Positions 8,789-17,853 are shown, counted from the stretch's first letter. The stretch: DNA of 64,000 nt from Abyssibius alkaniclasticus (GCF_020447305.1 NZ_CP095732.1:1396501-1460500), one strand, 5' to 3'. Made by a program: numbers and translations. The notes: generated by a model from the letters alone, not told the origin.

Positions 8789-9436
8789 CTAGCGGATGGC
8801 GGCAATCGTGGCGCGCAGCACATCCAGCCCTTCGCCATTATCCGACGATGTCAGGATCATTTCCGGATAGGCGGCGGGGTGGCGGGCCAGCACGGCGCGT
8901 GTGGCATCCAGCGCGCGCGCCAGATCGGCGGCACCGGGTTTGTCGGCCTTGGTGATGACCACCTGAAAGTTGACAGCGGCTCGGCCGAGCATGGTCATGA
9001 TCTCCTCATCCACGGCCTTGGCACCGTGGCGCCCGTCTATCAGCAGGAAAACGCGGCGCAGCGTGGGGCGGCCGGAAAGATAGTCTTTCAACAGCGCCTG
9101 CCATTTGGCAACCACGGCAACAGGTGCCTTGGCATAGCCATAGCCCGGCAGGTCGACCAGATAGCAAAAATCGCCCAGGGTGAAATAGTTGATCTCTTGC
9201 GTGCGCCCCGGTGTGTTGGAGGCCCGCGCCAGCGCCTTGCGCCCGGTCAGCGCGTTGATCAGGCTGGATTTGCCCACATTCGAGCGGCCTGCAAAGCACA
9301 CTTCCAGCCGGTCGGCGGCGGGCAGGCCCGACATGGCGACCACGCCTTTCAGGAATTCAACCTCGCCGGCAAAAAGCAGGCGGCCGGCTTCGGTATCGGC
9401 GGGCGATACGGTGGAAAGCGGGAAGGGCAGGCTCAT
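8789..9436 (-). CDS. engB: Ribosome biogenesis GTP-binding protein EngB (YihA/YsxC)
   Basis: A 215-residue GTPase of the TRAFAC class needed for assembly of the large ribosomal subunit. The P-loop GRSNVGKSSL is at about residues 50-59, the G3 motif DLPGYG follows NYFTLGDFCYLV, and G4 is TKADK. The N-terminal extension of about 40 residues is usual in alphaproteobacteria. The ATG overlaps the stop of the MOSC gene by ATGA, so the two are translationally coupled. Its place between yidC and argB is a conserved Rhodobacterales order. Confidence 0.95.
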   Translation of the reverse strand: MSLPFPLSTVSPADTEAGRLLFAGEVEFLKGVVAMSGLPAADRLEVCFAGRSNVGKSSLINALTGRKALARASNTPGRTQEINYFTLGDFCYLVDLPGYGYAKAPVAVVAKWQALLKDYLSGRPTLRRVFLLIDGRHGAKAVDEEIMTMLGRAAVNFQVVITKADKPGAADLARALDATRAVLARHPAAYPEMILTSSDNGEGLDVLRATIAAIR

Positions 9437-10185
9437 AGCAGCACCAGTTCATCGTTCAGGGCAATATCGCCCGCAGCAATCACGCGCAGGTAAACGCCAA
9501 AATCGCGATGCCCCCAATGCTTGCGCAAAAGATAGGGGGTTTCAACATCGGCCAGCGCGGTTTCGGGGTTCACGGTTGTGGCCGCACAGCGCGCGATGGG
9601 TTCCACCACTTCAAAGCTGGCCGCGCCAATGCGCAACTGGCGCCCAGGCCAGCCATGTTCGGCCCAGGGCTCCAAACCCTCAATCCACAGATTGCCACGA
9701 AAACGCCGCATATCCATCATCTGCCCAGCCTTTGCAGACAGGGCTGCTAGCGAGGCAAGGTTGTTGAGCGAAATCGAGGCGAAGTCGGTGTCGAAAACGC
9801 CATGCGTTTGCAGGCGCACAACATTGGTGGCTTTGGGCCGCGCGGCGGGGATAAGCGGCTGGCTCCAGTCCAGCAGGCGGGCCTGGTCGGCGGCATCATC
9901 CAGATCAAGCGTGATGGCAGCCAGCGACGGGTGGCGCAGTGTGATGCGCCCATCTGTGCCGGTTGCAGCCGAAATCGCGCCAAGCCCCGCCACATCCGCC
10001 CCGATGACGAAGTTGCGGCAAGAGGCCCAGACAGGCGCGGCGGCATCCACAGCCGAACTGGCGTGGATAACCGCCCAGACGCGGTCCATCGGCAGGCCCT
10101 GGCCCGGCTTCAGGCTGGCGCGTTCAACCGCCTCATGCCCGTGGCTTTTGATCGGGTGGCGCCAGATATGGGCCAGCTTTGCCAT
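9433..10185 (-). CDS. MOSC domain-containing protein
   Basis: A 250-residue protein starting AKLAHIWRHPIKSHGHEAVE, which matches the MOSC N-terminal beta-barrel domain, with the C-terminal MOSC core (RFRGNLWIEGLEPWAEHGW, then CAATTVNPETALAD with the conserved cysteine). MOSC proteins handle sulfur or bind the molybdenum cofactor (as in mARC and the C-terminus of the Moco sulfurase); the particular acceptor is unknown. It lies two bases after the yidC stop and overlaps engB, so it is locked into the yidC-engB transcript. Confidence 0.85.
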   Translation of the reverse strand: MAKLAHIWRHPIKSHGHEAVERASLKPGQGLPMDRVWAVIHASSAVDAAAPVWASCRNFVIGADVAGLGAISAATGTDGRITLRHPSLAAITLDLDDAADQARLLDWSQPLIPAARPKATNVVRLQTHGVFDTDFASISLNNLASLAALSAKAGQMMDMRRFRGNLWIEGLEPWAEHGWPGRQLRIGAASFEVVEPIARCAATTVNPETALADVETPYLLRKHWGHRDFGVYLRVIAAGDIALNDELVLL

Positions 10186-10187
10186 TG

Positions 10188-12029
10188 TTACTTGCGCACC
10201 GTGGGTTTGCGCTCTTTCGGTTTGGCGGGCGAGTTTGCTGCTGCCGTGGCCGGTTTTTTGCGGATATTGCCCCAGATATCGGGCTTCACGCCCTGGCTGC
10301 GCATGATGAAATACTGCTGCAGGAAGGTCAGCGTGTTGTTGGCCACCCAGTAAATCACAAGGCCCGAGGCGAATGTGCCCAGCATGAACATGAAGACCCA
10401 GGGCATCCAGGCAAAAATCGTGGCCTGGGTTTTATCGGTGGGGGCGGGGTTCAGCTTTTGCTGCATCCACATGGTCACACCCATCAGGATGGGGAACACA
10501 CCGATGGAAATGATCGTTGGCGCCCAGGCCACATCATAGGGCAGAAGGCCAAACAGGTTCAGCCAGCTGCTCGGGTCGGGCGCGGACAGGTCCTTGATCC
10601 AGCCGAAGAAGGGCGCATGGCGCATTTCGATGGTGACGAACAGCACCTTGTAGAGCGAGAAAAAGATAGGGATCTGCACCAATATCGGCAAACAGCCCGA
10701 GGCGGGGTTCACCTTTTCGCGCTTGTAAAGCGCCATCATTTCCTTTTGCATCGCCTGACGGTCATCGCCCACACGCTCTTTCAGCTTTTCCATTTCAGGC
10801 TGGAGCTTTTTCATGCGCGACATGGAAACATAGGATTTATAGGCCAGCGGGAAGACCAGCGATTTGATCACGAAGGTCAGGCCGATAATGGCCAGGCCCA
10901 TATTGCCCACGAGGTTGTGAATCTGGGTCAGCAGCCAGAACATCGGCTTGGTCAGGAAGTAGAACCAGCCCCAGTCGATCGAATCGTAGAAATTGGCGAT
11001 GCCACGGTCATTCTGGTAATCGCGGATCGTGTTGGCGACCTTGGCGCCGGCAAACAGCGAACTGGCGCTGGACAGCGTGGCACCGGGGGCGACTTCCATG
11101 ACCGGCAGGCGCATATCGGTCTGGTAGGTGTCGTTGCCGGCGGTGTATTTGGCGACCGAGGAAAAGCCCTGGCCGGGGGCGGCGATCAGCGCGGCCATCC
11201 AGTATTTATCGGTAAAGCCGATCCAGCCGTTCTCGGCCACTTCAACGCGGTCGACAGCGCCATCGCCCGGCACCTGCGTAAAATCGGGCATATCGGAATA
11301 GTTGATTTCTTCAATCGTGCCATCCTGGGCGCGCACAACGCCCTCGTGCAGAATGTAAAAGCCAATGGTTTCCGGCGTGCCGGTGCGGGCAATAATGCCA
11401 TAGGGCATCATCCGAACGGCGGTATCGGTGGTGTTTTCCACGGTTTGCACCACGTCGAACATATAGTTTTCGTCAACCGACATCACACGGCGGAAAATAA
11501 GGCCGCTGCCATTGTCCCAAACCAGCGTCACCGGGCTATCTTCGCTCAGGGTTTCGCCGCTTTCCACGCTCCAGACCGTGTTGGCATCGGGCAGGGGCTG
11601 GGTGGTGCCTGCACCGGGCGCCCAGCCATAAACCGCATAGTAAGGCCGGGGCGAACCTGCGGGCGAGAACAGCGTCACCGTATCCGACCCCGGGTCGAGC
11701 GTTTCGCGGTAATCGGTCATGTGCAAATCATCAATCCGTCCGCCGGTGAGCGAGATCGAGCCGTTCAGCTTGGCGGTCACAATCGGCAAACGTTCGGAAC
11801 GTGCCAGCGCCACATCGCGCGTGGCTTCGGGGTCGGCGGCAATCACAGGTGCTGTGGCCGTGCCCGTGGCCCCCGGCACAACCGGCGTGCCATCGGCGGC
11901 AACAGAGGCTGTGGGCGCGGGCGGAGCTTCAGCAGGAACCGGGGGGAACATGATGGTCCAGACAATGATAACCGCAAGGCTAAGCACTGCGGCAAGGATC
12001 ATATTTCGGGTCTGGCTCTGGTCTTCCAT
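10188..12029 (-). CDS. yidC: Membrane protein insertase YidC
   Basis: A 612-residue Gram-negative type YidC (Oxa1 family), which inserts and folds inner-membrane proteins with or without SecYEG. One N-terminal membrane anchor (about residues 9-28) is followed by a large periplasmic beta-sandwich domain of about 300 residues, then the conserved five-helix core beginning FYFLTKPMFWLLTQIHNLVGN and containing the cytoplasmic helical hairpin (SRMKKLQPEMEKLKERVGDD). The basic tail ending KPKERKPTVRK suits ribosome contact. I chose the ATG at 12029 (MEDQSQTRN) because GGAG lies eight bases upstream and the longer frame adds unrelated sequence. Confidence 0.96.
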   Translation of the reverse strand: MEDQSQTRNMILAAVLSLAVIIVWTIMFPPVPAEAPPAPTASVAADGTPVVPGATGTATAPVIAADPEATRDVALARSERLPIVTAKLNGSISLTGGRIDDLHMTDYRETLDPGSDTVTLFSPAGSPRPYYAVYGWAPGAGTTQPLPDANTVWSVESGETLSEDSPVTLVWDNGSGLIFRRVMSVDENYMFDVVQTVENTTDTAVRMMPYGIIARTGTPETIGFYILHEGVVRAQDGTIEEINYSDMPDFTQVPGDGAVDRVEVAENGWIGFTDKYWMAALIAAPGQGFSSVAKYTAGNDTYQTDMRLPVMEVAPGATLSSASSLFAGAKVANTIRDYQNDRGIANFYDSIDWGWFYFLTKPMFWLLTQIHNLVGNMGLAIIGLTFVIKSLVFPLAYKSYVSMSRMKKLQPEMEKLKERVGDDRQAMQKEMMALYKREKVNPASGCLPILVQIPIFFSLYKVLFVTIEMRHAPFFGWIKDLSAPDPSSWLNLFGLLPYDVAWAPTIISIGVFPILMGVTMWMQQKLNPAPTDKTQATIFAWMPWVFMFMLGTFASGLVIYWVANNTLTFLQQYFIMRSQGVKPDIWGNIRKKPATAAANSPAKPKERKPTVRK

Positions 12030-12099
12030 TTTCGTCTCCAAACGGGCGTGCGCATGTCTAAATTGCTGGGGCTGGTTCAACAGGTGTGGGCGCGAAAGG

Positions 12100-12975
12100 T
12101 CAAGCTGTTTTGGGGTTTTCGGGCGGATTTGGCCGGGTTAATCCGGCAAAATCGAACATATTCACATCGAGCAGGTGGCTGGGGTTGCCATTGGTCAGCG
12201 CCTTGAACATGACCTGCCGCCGCCCGGGGCTGCGCGCCTCCCATTCATCAAGCAGGGCTTTGACCTGCTGGCGCTGCAAGCCATCCTGGCTGCCGCATAA
12301 ATCACAGGGGATAATCGGGTAGTTCAGCGCGGTTGCGAACTTCTCGCAATCCACCTCGGCCACATGGGCCAGCGGGCGATAGACATAAAGATCACCCTCG
12401 TCATTCACCAGTTTTGGCGGCATCGAGGCAAGCTTGCCACCGTGAAACAGGTTCATGAAAAAGGTTTCCAAAGCGTCGTCGCGGTGGTGGCCAAGCACAA
12501 CGGCAGAGCAGCCTTCCTCGCGCGCGATACGGTAAAGATTGCCGCGCCGTAGCCGCGAACATAGCGCACAAAACGTGCGCCCGGCGGGGATCTTATCCAT
12601 CACGATCGAATAGGTATCCTGATACTCGATCCGGTGCGGCACGCCCATTTTGTTCAGGAATTCCGGCAGAACCGTGGCCGGAAAGCCCGGTTGGCCCTGA
12701 TCAAGGTTGCAGGCCAGAATTTCGACCGGCAAAAGGCCGCGCCATTGCAATTCGGTCAGGGCTGCCAGCAGGGTGTAGCTGTCTTTGCCGCCCGACAGGC
12801 AGACCAGCCAGCGCGCGCCGCGCTCGACCATACCGTAGCTGTCCACCGCCTCGCGCACCTGGCGGATGATGCGTTTGCGCAGTTTCCTGAATTCGGTGCT
12901 GGCGGGGGCATTGGCGAAAAGCGGGTGGATGGCGGCGCCGGTTTCCGATCCGTCCTCAAACTCGTCATCAAGCAT
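12100..12975 (-). CDS. ttcA: tRNA 2-thiocytidine(32) synthetase TtcA
   Basis: A 291-residue PP-loop ATPase that thiolates cytidine 32 of certain tRNAs. The PP-loop SGGKDS is at residues 61-66. Two CxxC motifs, CALC (136-139) and CDLC (224-227), would hold the iron-sulfur cluster used for sulfur transfer. The open frame continues 66 codons upstream but that part overlaps yidD in another frame; the ATG at 12975 (MLDDEFEDG) is the natural start and overlaps the yidD 3' end by eight bases. Its presence between yidD and yidC is typical of this group. Confidence 0.93.
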   Translation of the reverse strand: MLDDEFEDGSETGAAIHPLFANAPASTEFRKLRKRIIRQVREAVDSYGMVERGARWLVCLSGGKDSYTLLAALTELQWRGLLPVEILACNLDQGQPGFPATVLPEFLNKMGVPHRIEYQDTYSIVMDKIPAGRTFCALCSRLRRGNLYRIAREEGCSAVVLGHHRDDALETFFMNLFHGGKLASMPPKLVNDEGDLYVYRPLAHVAEVDCEKFATALNYPIIPCDLCGSQDGLQRQQVKALLDEWEARSPGRRQVMFKALTNGNPSHLLDVNMFDFAGLTRPNPPENPKTA

Positions 12976-13222
12976 CGCTTTCCCTTTCATGGTCTTCATC
13001 GCTGCCCGGCACAGGGTCATATCCATGCCCGCCCCAGGGGTGACAGCGGCCAATGCGGCGCGCGGCAAGGTAGCTGCCCTTAAGGCCACCATGCCGGGCC
13101 AGTGCTTCCAGTGCATAGGCCGAACATGTGGGCTGGTAGCGGCAGTTGCGCCCCACCCAGGGGCTGCCGACAAGCCGGTAAGCGCGCACCGGCAGGCTGA
13201 TGATATAGGCCAGCGGGCTCAT
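12968..13222 (-). CDS. yidD: Membrane protein insertion efficiency factor YidD
   Basis: An 84-residue protein with the invariant YidD core ([18 protein letters not shown], then [17 protein letters not shown]) and a short N-terminal amphipathic or hydrophobic helix ([17 protein letters not shown]). YidD assists YidC-dependent insertion at the inner membrane. The start at 13222 overlaps the rnpA stop by ATGA. The acidic tail [12 protein letters not shown] overlaps the beginning of ttcA. Confidence 0.94.
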   Translation of the reverse strand: MSPLAYIISLPVRAYRLVGSPWVGRNCRYQPTCSAYALEALARHGGLKGSYLAARRIGRCHPWGGHGYDPVPGSDEDHERESDA

Positions 13223-13683
13223 GCGTTTTGCGGCTTTTGCGGGCGCGGCGCGTGGATTTTGCCAAGGGCTGTGCGCAGATCGTCGCAAAGCTGCGCAAAT
13301 TCAATCGCGGCGGTCTCATCGCGTCGGCCCACCAGCACATAATCCCAACCCGGCTGGGCGTGACAGGCCAGAACCGCCTGGGCGGCCGCGCGCAGGCGGC
13401 GCTTGGCGCGGTTGCGCGCCACGGCATTGCCAACCTTTTTGGAACAGGTATAGCCGATGCGCAGCGCATCTTGCGGGGATGTGTCATCAAGGCCGCGCTT
13501 GCGGGCCTGCAGCACGAAGGCGCGGCTGGCCTGGCGGCGGGCGCGCGATGCGGCCAGAAAATCGGCGCGCTTTTTAAGCACGCTGGGTTTTTGGGGTTTT
13601 GGGTTTTTTGGGCAAGCGAAAACCGGCGCCGCGGATGCAGCCGCCCCTTGCAGGTCAGCCCTCCGCCGCGCCGGTTCTGTCAT
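13219..13683 (-). CDS. rnpA: Ribonuclease P protein component
   Basis: A 154-residue basic protein that supports the RNase P RNA in cutting tRNA 5' leaders. The signature [12 protein letters not shown] is present, and the fold begins at [17 protein letters not shown]. Compared with the usual 115-125 residues it has about 35 extra N-terminal residues rich in Ala, Arg and Pro ([13 protein letters not shown] onward). A later start is possible, but this ATG is the only one before the core. It sits 20 bases after the rpmH stop, the near-universal bacterial arrangement. Confidence 0.92.
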   Translation of the reverse strand: MTEPARRRADLQGAAASAAPVFACPKNPKPQKPSVLKKRADFLAASRARRQASRAFVLQARKRGLDDTSPQDALRIGYTCSKKVGNAVARNRAKRRLRAAAQAVLACHAQPGWDYVLVGRRDETAAIEFAQLCDDLRTALGKIHAPRPQKPQNA

Positions 13684-13703
13684 GTCAGATCGACGGTTCG
13701 GCC

Positions 13704-13838
13704 TTAAGCCGACAGCGATTTGCGGCCGCGCGCACGGCGACGGGCCAGGATGATACGGCCATTCTTTGTGGCCATGCGCGAACGGAAACCGTGGCGACGT
13801 TTGCGAACAAGGTTGCTCGGCTGAAAAGTGCGTTTCAT
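13704..13838 (-). CDS. rpmH: 50S ribosomal protein L34
   Basis: A 44-residue, extremely basic protein ([19 protein letters not shown] at the start, [12 protein letters not shown] at the end), the standard L34 of the large ribosomal subunit. The frame is open a further 16 codons but the ATG at 13838 has GGAG ten bases upstream and matches the family start exactly. It is the first gene of the rpmH-rnpA-yidD-ttcA-yidC series and is served by a clear promoter at 13922-13950. Confidence 0.97.
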   Translation of the reverse strand: MKRTFQPSNLVRKRRHGFRSRMATKNGRIILARRRARGRKSLSA

Positions 13839-13921
13839 ACTCGTATCTCCAGATCGTGCCACACAACACGCGCGGCGGGCTGCCAAACCTTGGGATTCGC
13901 AACCAGAAATTCAGAACCCGG

Positions 13922-13950
13922 TCTTTAGGCGCGCTGGCGCATGAAGTCAA
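13922..13950 (-). promoter_or_regulatory. Sigma-70 promoter of rpmH
   Basis: On the minus strand, TTGACT (13945-13950) is followed after 17 bases by TAAAGA (13922-13927). Spacing is ideal and both hexamers match well. The predicted start near 13915 gives a leader of about 77 bases before the rpmH ATG. Confidence 0.75.
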
Positions 13951-14110
13951 CGGATTGCGCGCGAATTCTTTCGCCCCGGCCAAAGTTTCTGCGCCTGCCC
14001 GTGCCAAACTGAAACATTTGCGCACTGCCGATCAACCCGGCGTGAGACCCCTTTGTATTCGCCCGAAATATCGGCAATCTAGGCCCGACATGCCAAACAC
14101 GCCGACATGA

Positions 14111-14150
14111 CAAACAAGATTGCCCAAACAAGATTGCCCAAACACGATTT
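14111..14150 (+). repeat. 14-bp tandem repeat before the TVP38 gene
   Basis: The unit CAAACAAGATTGCC occurs twice head to tail (14111-14124, 14125-14138), followed by a partial third copy CAAACACGATTT (14139-14150). It ends 12 bases before the chosen ATG and abuts the AAGGA ribosome site. Copy number could vary by slippage. Confidence 0.8.
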
Positions 14151-14161
14151 CAAGGATGAAA

Positions 14162-14884
14162 ATGGCCCCCAAGTCTGGATTTCCAAAGCGCGTGCTGCCC
14201 TTGCTGCTTTTGCTTGCAGGCGCGGTTTTCGCCTGGTGGCAGTTTGGCGGCTATCTCAGCTTTCAAACGCTTGCCGACAACCGCGAATCACTGATCGGCT
14301 GGCGCGACCAGAACTATCTGGTCGCGGCATTGGTCTATATCGGGCTCTATATTCTGGTGGTCGGCTTTTCCATTCCGGGCGGTGTGTTCATAACGCTTGC
14401 GGGCGGGTTCCTGTTTGGGCTGGTTGCCGGCACTGCGCTTACGGTGCTTGGCGCAACGCTCGGGGCTTCGGCCATCTATTTTGCCGTCAGGCTTGGGTTT
14501 GGCGATGCGTTTCATGCGCGGCTGTCCGGAAATGATGGCATGATTGCAAGGTTTGAAAAGGGTCTGCGCCAGAACGAAATCTCATTCCTGTTCATCATGC
14601 GCCTTGTGCCCATTGTGCCTTTCTTTGTGGCCAATCTGACCCCGGCGCTGCTAGGCGTAGGCTATCGCAACTATTTCATCACCACCTTTTTGGGTATCAT
14701 CCCCGGCACGGCGGTCTACACCTCGGTGGGCGTGGGTCTGGGCGAAGTGTTTGCCCGTGGCGAAACACCAAATCTGGGGATCATCTTTGATTGGCCGGTG
14801 CTGGGCCCGCTTCTGGCGCTGGCGGCGCTGGCGGCACTGCCGGCCATATTGCGCGGTTTCCGCAGCAAAGAGGCGCCGCTATGA
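14162..14884 (+). CDS. TVP38/TMEM64 (DedA-like) membrane protein
   Basis: A 240-residue inner-membrane protein with five or six hydrophobic segments. The family core is visible: GFSIPGGVFITLAGGFLFGL, then FLFIMRLVPIVPFFVANL and the GIIPGTAVYTSVGVGLGE stretch, with the proline/arginine motif of SNARE-associated (VTT) domains. The function is unsettled; related DedA proteins are lipid scramblases or flippases. The start at 14162 (MAPKSGFPK) has AAGGA five bases upstream; ATG 14156 and TTG 14120 are in frame but worse placed. The next gene overlaps its stop by ATGA, a pairing (TVP38 plus Lpd/MerA-like flavoprotein) I recognise from many bacteria. Confidence 0.85.
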   Translation: MAPKSGFPKRVLPLLLLLAGAVFAWWQFGGYLSFQTLADNRESLIGWRDQNYLVAALVYIGLYILVVGFSIPGGVFITLAGGFLFGLVAGTALTVLGATLGASAIYFAVRLGFGDAFHARLSGNDGMIARFEKGLRQNEISFLFIMRLVPIVPFFVANLTPALLGVGYRNYFITTFLGIIPGTAVYTSVGVGLGEVFARGETPNLGIIFDWPVLGPLLALAALAALPAILRGFRSKEAPL

Positions 14885-16248
14885 GCAAACTTCTGACGCC
14901 AGATATCTGCGTTGTCGGCGGTGGCTCGGGCGGGCTTTCGGTTGCGGCGGGGGCGGTGCAGATGGGGGCATCGGTTGTGCTGGTCGAGGGCCATAAAATG
15001 GGGGGAGACTGCCTGAACTACGGCTGCGTGCCCTCCAAGGCGCTGCTATCTGCCGCCGCGCGGCCGGGCATGGGTTTCGCCGCCGCCAAGGACCATGTTG
15101 CAAAGGTCATCGCCAGCATTGCCCCGCATGATTCGGTAGAACGCTTTCAAGGGCTGGGCGTGCAGGTGATCGAGGATTATGCCGCCTTTACCGGCCCGCG
15201 CGAAATGCAGGCGGGTGGCTACACCATCCGCGCGCGTCGCTTCGTGCTGGCCACGGGGTCTTCACCCTTTGTGCCGCCGATCAAGGGGCTGGAAAATGTG
15301 CCCCACCATACCAATGAAACGCTTTTCAAGGACAGAACCCAGCCCAGGCACCTGCTGATCATCGGGGCCGGGCCGATCGGCATGGAAATGGCACAGGCGC
15401 ATCGCCGCCTTGGCAGCAAGGTGACCGTGCTTGAAGGGCTGAAGGCACTGGGCCGGGATGACCGCGAACTGGCCGCCATCGTGCTTGGCGCGCTGAAAGA
15501 CGAAGGTATCGACATTATTGAAGATGCCAAGGTCGCCGAAGTGTCGGGCAAGGCGGGCGCGATCACGCTGAGGCTTGAAGACGGCCGCAGCTTTCAGGGC
15601 GACCAGCTTTTGGTGGCCGTCGGGCGCCGCGCCAATATCGACCGGCTGAACCTTGCGGCGGCGGGCATAGACACCGCCAGCGGCGCGATCGTGGTCAATA
15701 CGGGGCTGCGCAGCACCAACCGCCGCGTTTTTGCCATTGGCGATGTGGCGGGCGGGCTGCAATTCACCCATGTGGCGAACTATCATGCCGGGCTTGTCAT
15801 CCGTGCGGCGCTGTTTGGCCTGCCGGTGCGCGCCAGCACGGCGCATATCCCCAAAGCGACATATACTTCGCCCGAATTGGCTTCCGTCGGGCTGAGCGAG
15901 GATGAGGCGCGCGAAAAATATGGCGACAAACTTGAAATATTGCGTGCGCCATATGCCGAGAATGACCGCGCCCGCGCCACGGGCCAGACGGCAGGGCTGC
16001 TGAAGGTTTTCGCCTATAAGGGCCGGCCGGTCGGGGCGGCGGTGGCCGGGGCGCAAGCGGGCGAGCTTATCAATGTCTGGGCGCTGGCCATGTCTGCCAA
16101 GCTCAAGCTGTCGGCGGTTGCGGGCATGGTTTCACCCTATCCAACGCTGGGCGAATTGAACAAGCGCGCAGCCGGGGCGTATTTTACCCCCCGCCTGTTT
16201 GAAAGCAAATGGGTCAAGCGCATCGTGCGCCTTGTGCAGCGGTTTTAA
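14881..16248 (+). CDS. MerA/Lpd-like pyridine nucleotide-disulfide oxidoreductase
   Basis: A 455-residue class I flavoprotein reductase. FAD site VVGGGSGGLS at residues 11-20, redox-active pair C44-x4-C49 in GGDCLNYGCVPSK, NAD(P) site IIGAGPIGMEMA near 161, and the second FAD motif FAIGDVAGG. At the C-terminus, where lipoamide dehydrogenase has HPTxxE as the proton-shuttling dyad, this protein has SPYPTLGE with tyrosine in the His position, as in mercuric reductases. It lacks the C-terminal Cys pair and the N-terminal metal-binding domain of MerA. Its substrate is therefore unknown. It is translationally coupled to the TVP38-like protein. Confidence 0.85.
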   Translation: MSKLLTPDICVVGGGSGGLSVAAGAVQMGASVVLVEGHKMGGDCLNYGCVPSKALLSAAARPGMGFAAAKDHVAKVIASIAPHDSVERFQGLGVQVIEDYAAFTGPREMQAGGYTIRARRFVLATGSSPFVPPIKGLENVPHHTNETLFKDRTQPRHLLIIGAGPIGMEMAQAHRRLGSKVTVLEGLKALGRDDRELAAIVLGALKDEGIDIIEDAKVAEVSGKAGAITLRLEDGRSFQGDQLLVAVGRRANIDRLNLAAAGIDTASGAIVVNTGLRSTNRRVFAIGDVAGGLQFTHVANYHAGLVIRAALFGLPVRASTAHIPKATYTSPELASVGLSEDEAREKYGDKLEILRAPYAENDRARATGQTAGLLKVFAYKGRPVGAAVAGAQAGELINVWALAMSAKLKLSAVAGMVSPYPTLGELNKRAAGAYFTPRLFESKWVKRIVRLVQRF

Positions 16249-16281
16249 GCCAAACACAGGGTCGGCTTTCAGCCATGTCTT

Positions 16282-17733
16282 GTGCGCATGGGCTGTGCGC
16301 TTTACGCTTGGTGCGAAATAATCCGGGTTAGCCATTTGTTCCGCACGCTTACAGGCCGTTTCTTGCTGTTGACAATCGGCTTTGTCATGCTGGCCGAGGT
16401 CTTTATTTTCGTGCCATCGGTCGCGCGATTTCGCCTGACCTACCTGCAGGGCCGGCTTGAACTTGCCCAGCTTGCCACGCTTGCGCTGCTCGCCACGCCC
16501 GATGAAATGGTCGCGCCCGAACTGGCCGATGAGTTGCTCGCCAATGCCGAGGTGATGAATATCGTGCTGCGGCGCAATGATCTGCGCGAACTCATCCTGT
16601 CCTCGCCGATGACCGACCCGATCGACGAAACCTTCGATATTCGCGATCCGGGCGCGATTACCCTGATCCGCGATGCCATGCGCATAATGTTCATCGGGCA
16701 GGACCGGACAATCCGCATCATCGGCCAGCCCGTCAAGAATGCGGGCTACGAGATTGAAACAACCCTGCGCGAAGCGCCCCTGCGCGCCGCCATGCTGACC
16801 TATGGCTGGAACGTGTTCCTGCTGTCGCTCGCCATTTCGCTGATGACGGCGGGCCTGCTGTTCTGGGCCGTGCGCAGCCTGATGGTGCGGCCCATCCGCC
16901 GTGTCGTGGCAAATATGCGCGCCTATCGCGAAAACCCCGAAGACCAAAGCCTGCTGATTTCGCCAAGCTCGACAGTGATCGAGCTGCGCGAGGCTGAGTC
17001 AAGCCTGTGCGAGCTGCAAACCCAGCTCAGCCAGTTGCTGCGCCAGAAAGAGCGGCTGGCTCAGCTTGGCGGGGCGGTGGCCCGCGTCAGCCATGATCTG
17101 CGCAATATCCTGACCACCACACAGCTTCTTGCCGACAGGCTGGAGCAGAGCGCAGACCCGACCGTTGCCCGTGTCAGCCCCAAGCTGCTGGCCTCGCTCA
17201 GCCGCGCCATCAACCTGTGCGAACACACGCTTACCTATGGCCGCGCCGAAGAGCCCGCCCCCAGGCTCAGGCTGGTCGCGCTCGCGCCGTTGGTGGACGA
17301 GGTTGTTTCCTCAGAATCGCTGCACGCGCCGGATAATCTGGTTATCAGCGCCGAAATTGATGAAGGTTTGCGGGTGAATGCAGATTCCGAGCAGCTTTTC
17401 CGCATCCTGTCCAACCTTGTGCGCAATGCCTGCGAAGCGATTGTCAATGCCGGCCAGCCGGGGCGCATTACCATCAAAGCCGCGCAAAACGGCGCGATGA
17501 CCGAAATTTTTCTGACCGATACCGGCCCCGGCCTGCCGCTGCGCACGCGGGACAAGCTTTTTCGCCCGTTCGAGGGTTCGGCGCGCAAGGGCGGCACCGG
17601 GCTTGGCCTGGCCATCGCCGCAGAATTGAGCCGCAATCATGGCGGCACGCTTGAACTGATCGAGACCGGCGCAAGCGGCACCACCTTCCGCCTGAGCCTG
17701 CCCGCCGATTCAATGGCCAAGGGCGGAAATTGA
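16282..17733 (+). CDS. Sensor histidine kinase (orphan)
   Basis: A membrane histidine kinase of up to 483 residues. Two membrane helices (about 24-45 and 172-195) flank a roughly 125-residue periplasmic sensor region; a HAMP-like linker (RPIRRVVANMRAY) leads to the dimerisation helix with the phospho-acceptor His at about residue 271 (VARVSHDLRNIL). The ATPase domain has N-box RILSNLVRNACEAI, G1 TDTGPGLP and G2 GGTGLGLAIA. No response regulator is next to it. The start is uncertain: GTG 16282 and ATG 16288 lack a good ribosome site, and a TTG around 16336 would remove the leading residues. The signal is unknown. Confidence 0.87.
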   Translation: MRMGCALYAWCEIIRVSHLFRTLTGRFLLLTIGFVMLAEVFIFVPSVARFRLTYLQGRLELAQLATLALLATPDEMVAPELADELLANAEVMNIVLRRNDLRELILSSPMTDPIDETFDIRDPGAITLIRDAMRIMFIGQDRTIRIIGQPVKNAGYEIETTLREAPLRAAMLTYGWNVFLLSLAISLMTAGLLFWAVRSLMVRPIRRVVANMRAYRENPEDQSLLISPSSTVIELREAESSLCELQTQLSQLLRQKERLAQLGGAVARVSHDLRNILTTTQLLADRLEQSADPTVARVSPKLLASLSRAINLCEHTLTYGRAEEPAPRLRLVALAPLVDEVVSSESLHAPDNLVISAEIDEGLRVNADSEQLFRILSNLVRNACEAIVNAGQPGRITIKAAQNGAMTEIFLTDTGPGLPLRTRDKLFRPFEGSARKGGTGLGLAIAAELSRNHGGTLELIETGASGTTFRLSLPADSMAKGGN

Positions 17734-17736
17734 CCC

Positions 17737-17765
17737 TTGCACTCCGCCCGTCGCCTCGCTAAATA
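17737..17765 (+). promoter_or_regulatory. Sigma-70 promoter of tRNA-Arg
   Basis: TTGCAC (17737-17742), 17-base spacer, TAAATA (17760-17765). The predicted start falls about five bases before the mature tRNA 5' end, so the precursor leader is very short. Confidence 0.7.
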
Positions 17766-17776
17766 CCCCACACAGT

Positions 17777-17853
17777 GGATTGGTAGCTCAGTTGGATAGA
17801 GCACTTGACTACGAATCAAGGGGTCGGGGGTTCGAATCCTCCCCAGTCCGCCA
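17777..17853 (+). tRNA. tRNA-Arg (ACG)
   Basis: A 77-nt tRNA with the CCA end encoded. The acceptor GGATTGG pairs with CCAGTCC (one G-U), the D-arm holds AGCTCAGTTGGATAGAGC, the anticodon loop CTACGAA in the stem CTTGA/TCAAG shows ACG at 17811-17813, and the T-arm carries GGTTCGAATCC. ACG is normally edited to ICG by TadA and reads CGU, CGC and CGA codons. Confidence 0.97.

Noticed and set aside
10179-12206. 675-codon open frame on the plus strand across yidC
   Set aside because: It is antisense to a complete, well-conserved yidC; the translation is rich in His, Gly, Arg and Gln, as expected for the reverse of GC-rich coding DNA.
13839-14161. Possible replication origin near rpmH
   Set aside because: In some bacteria oriC and dnaA adjoin rpmH, but I found no DnaA-box cluster here and no dnaA or dnaN; the gap is explained by the rpmH promoter and the TVP38 leader.
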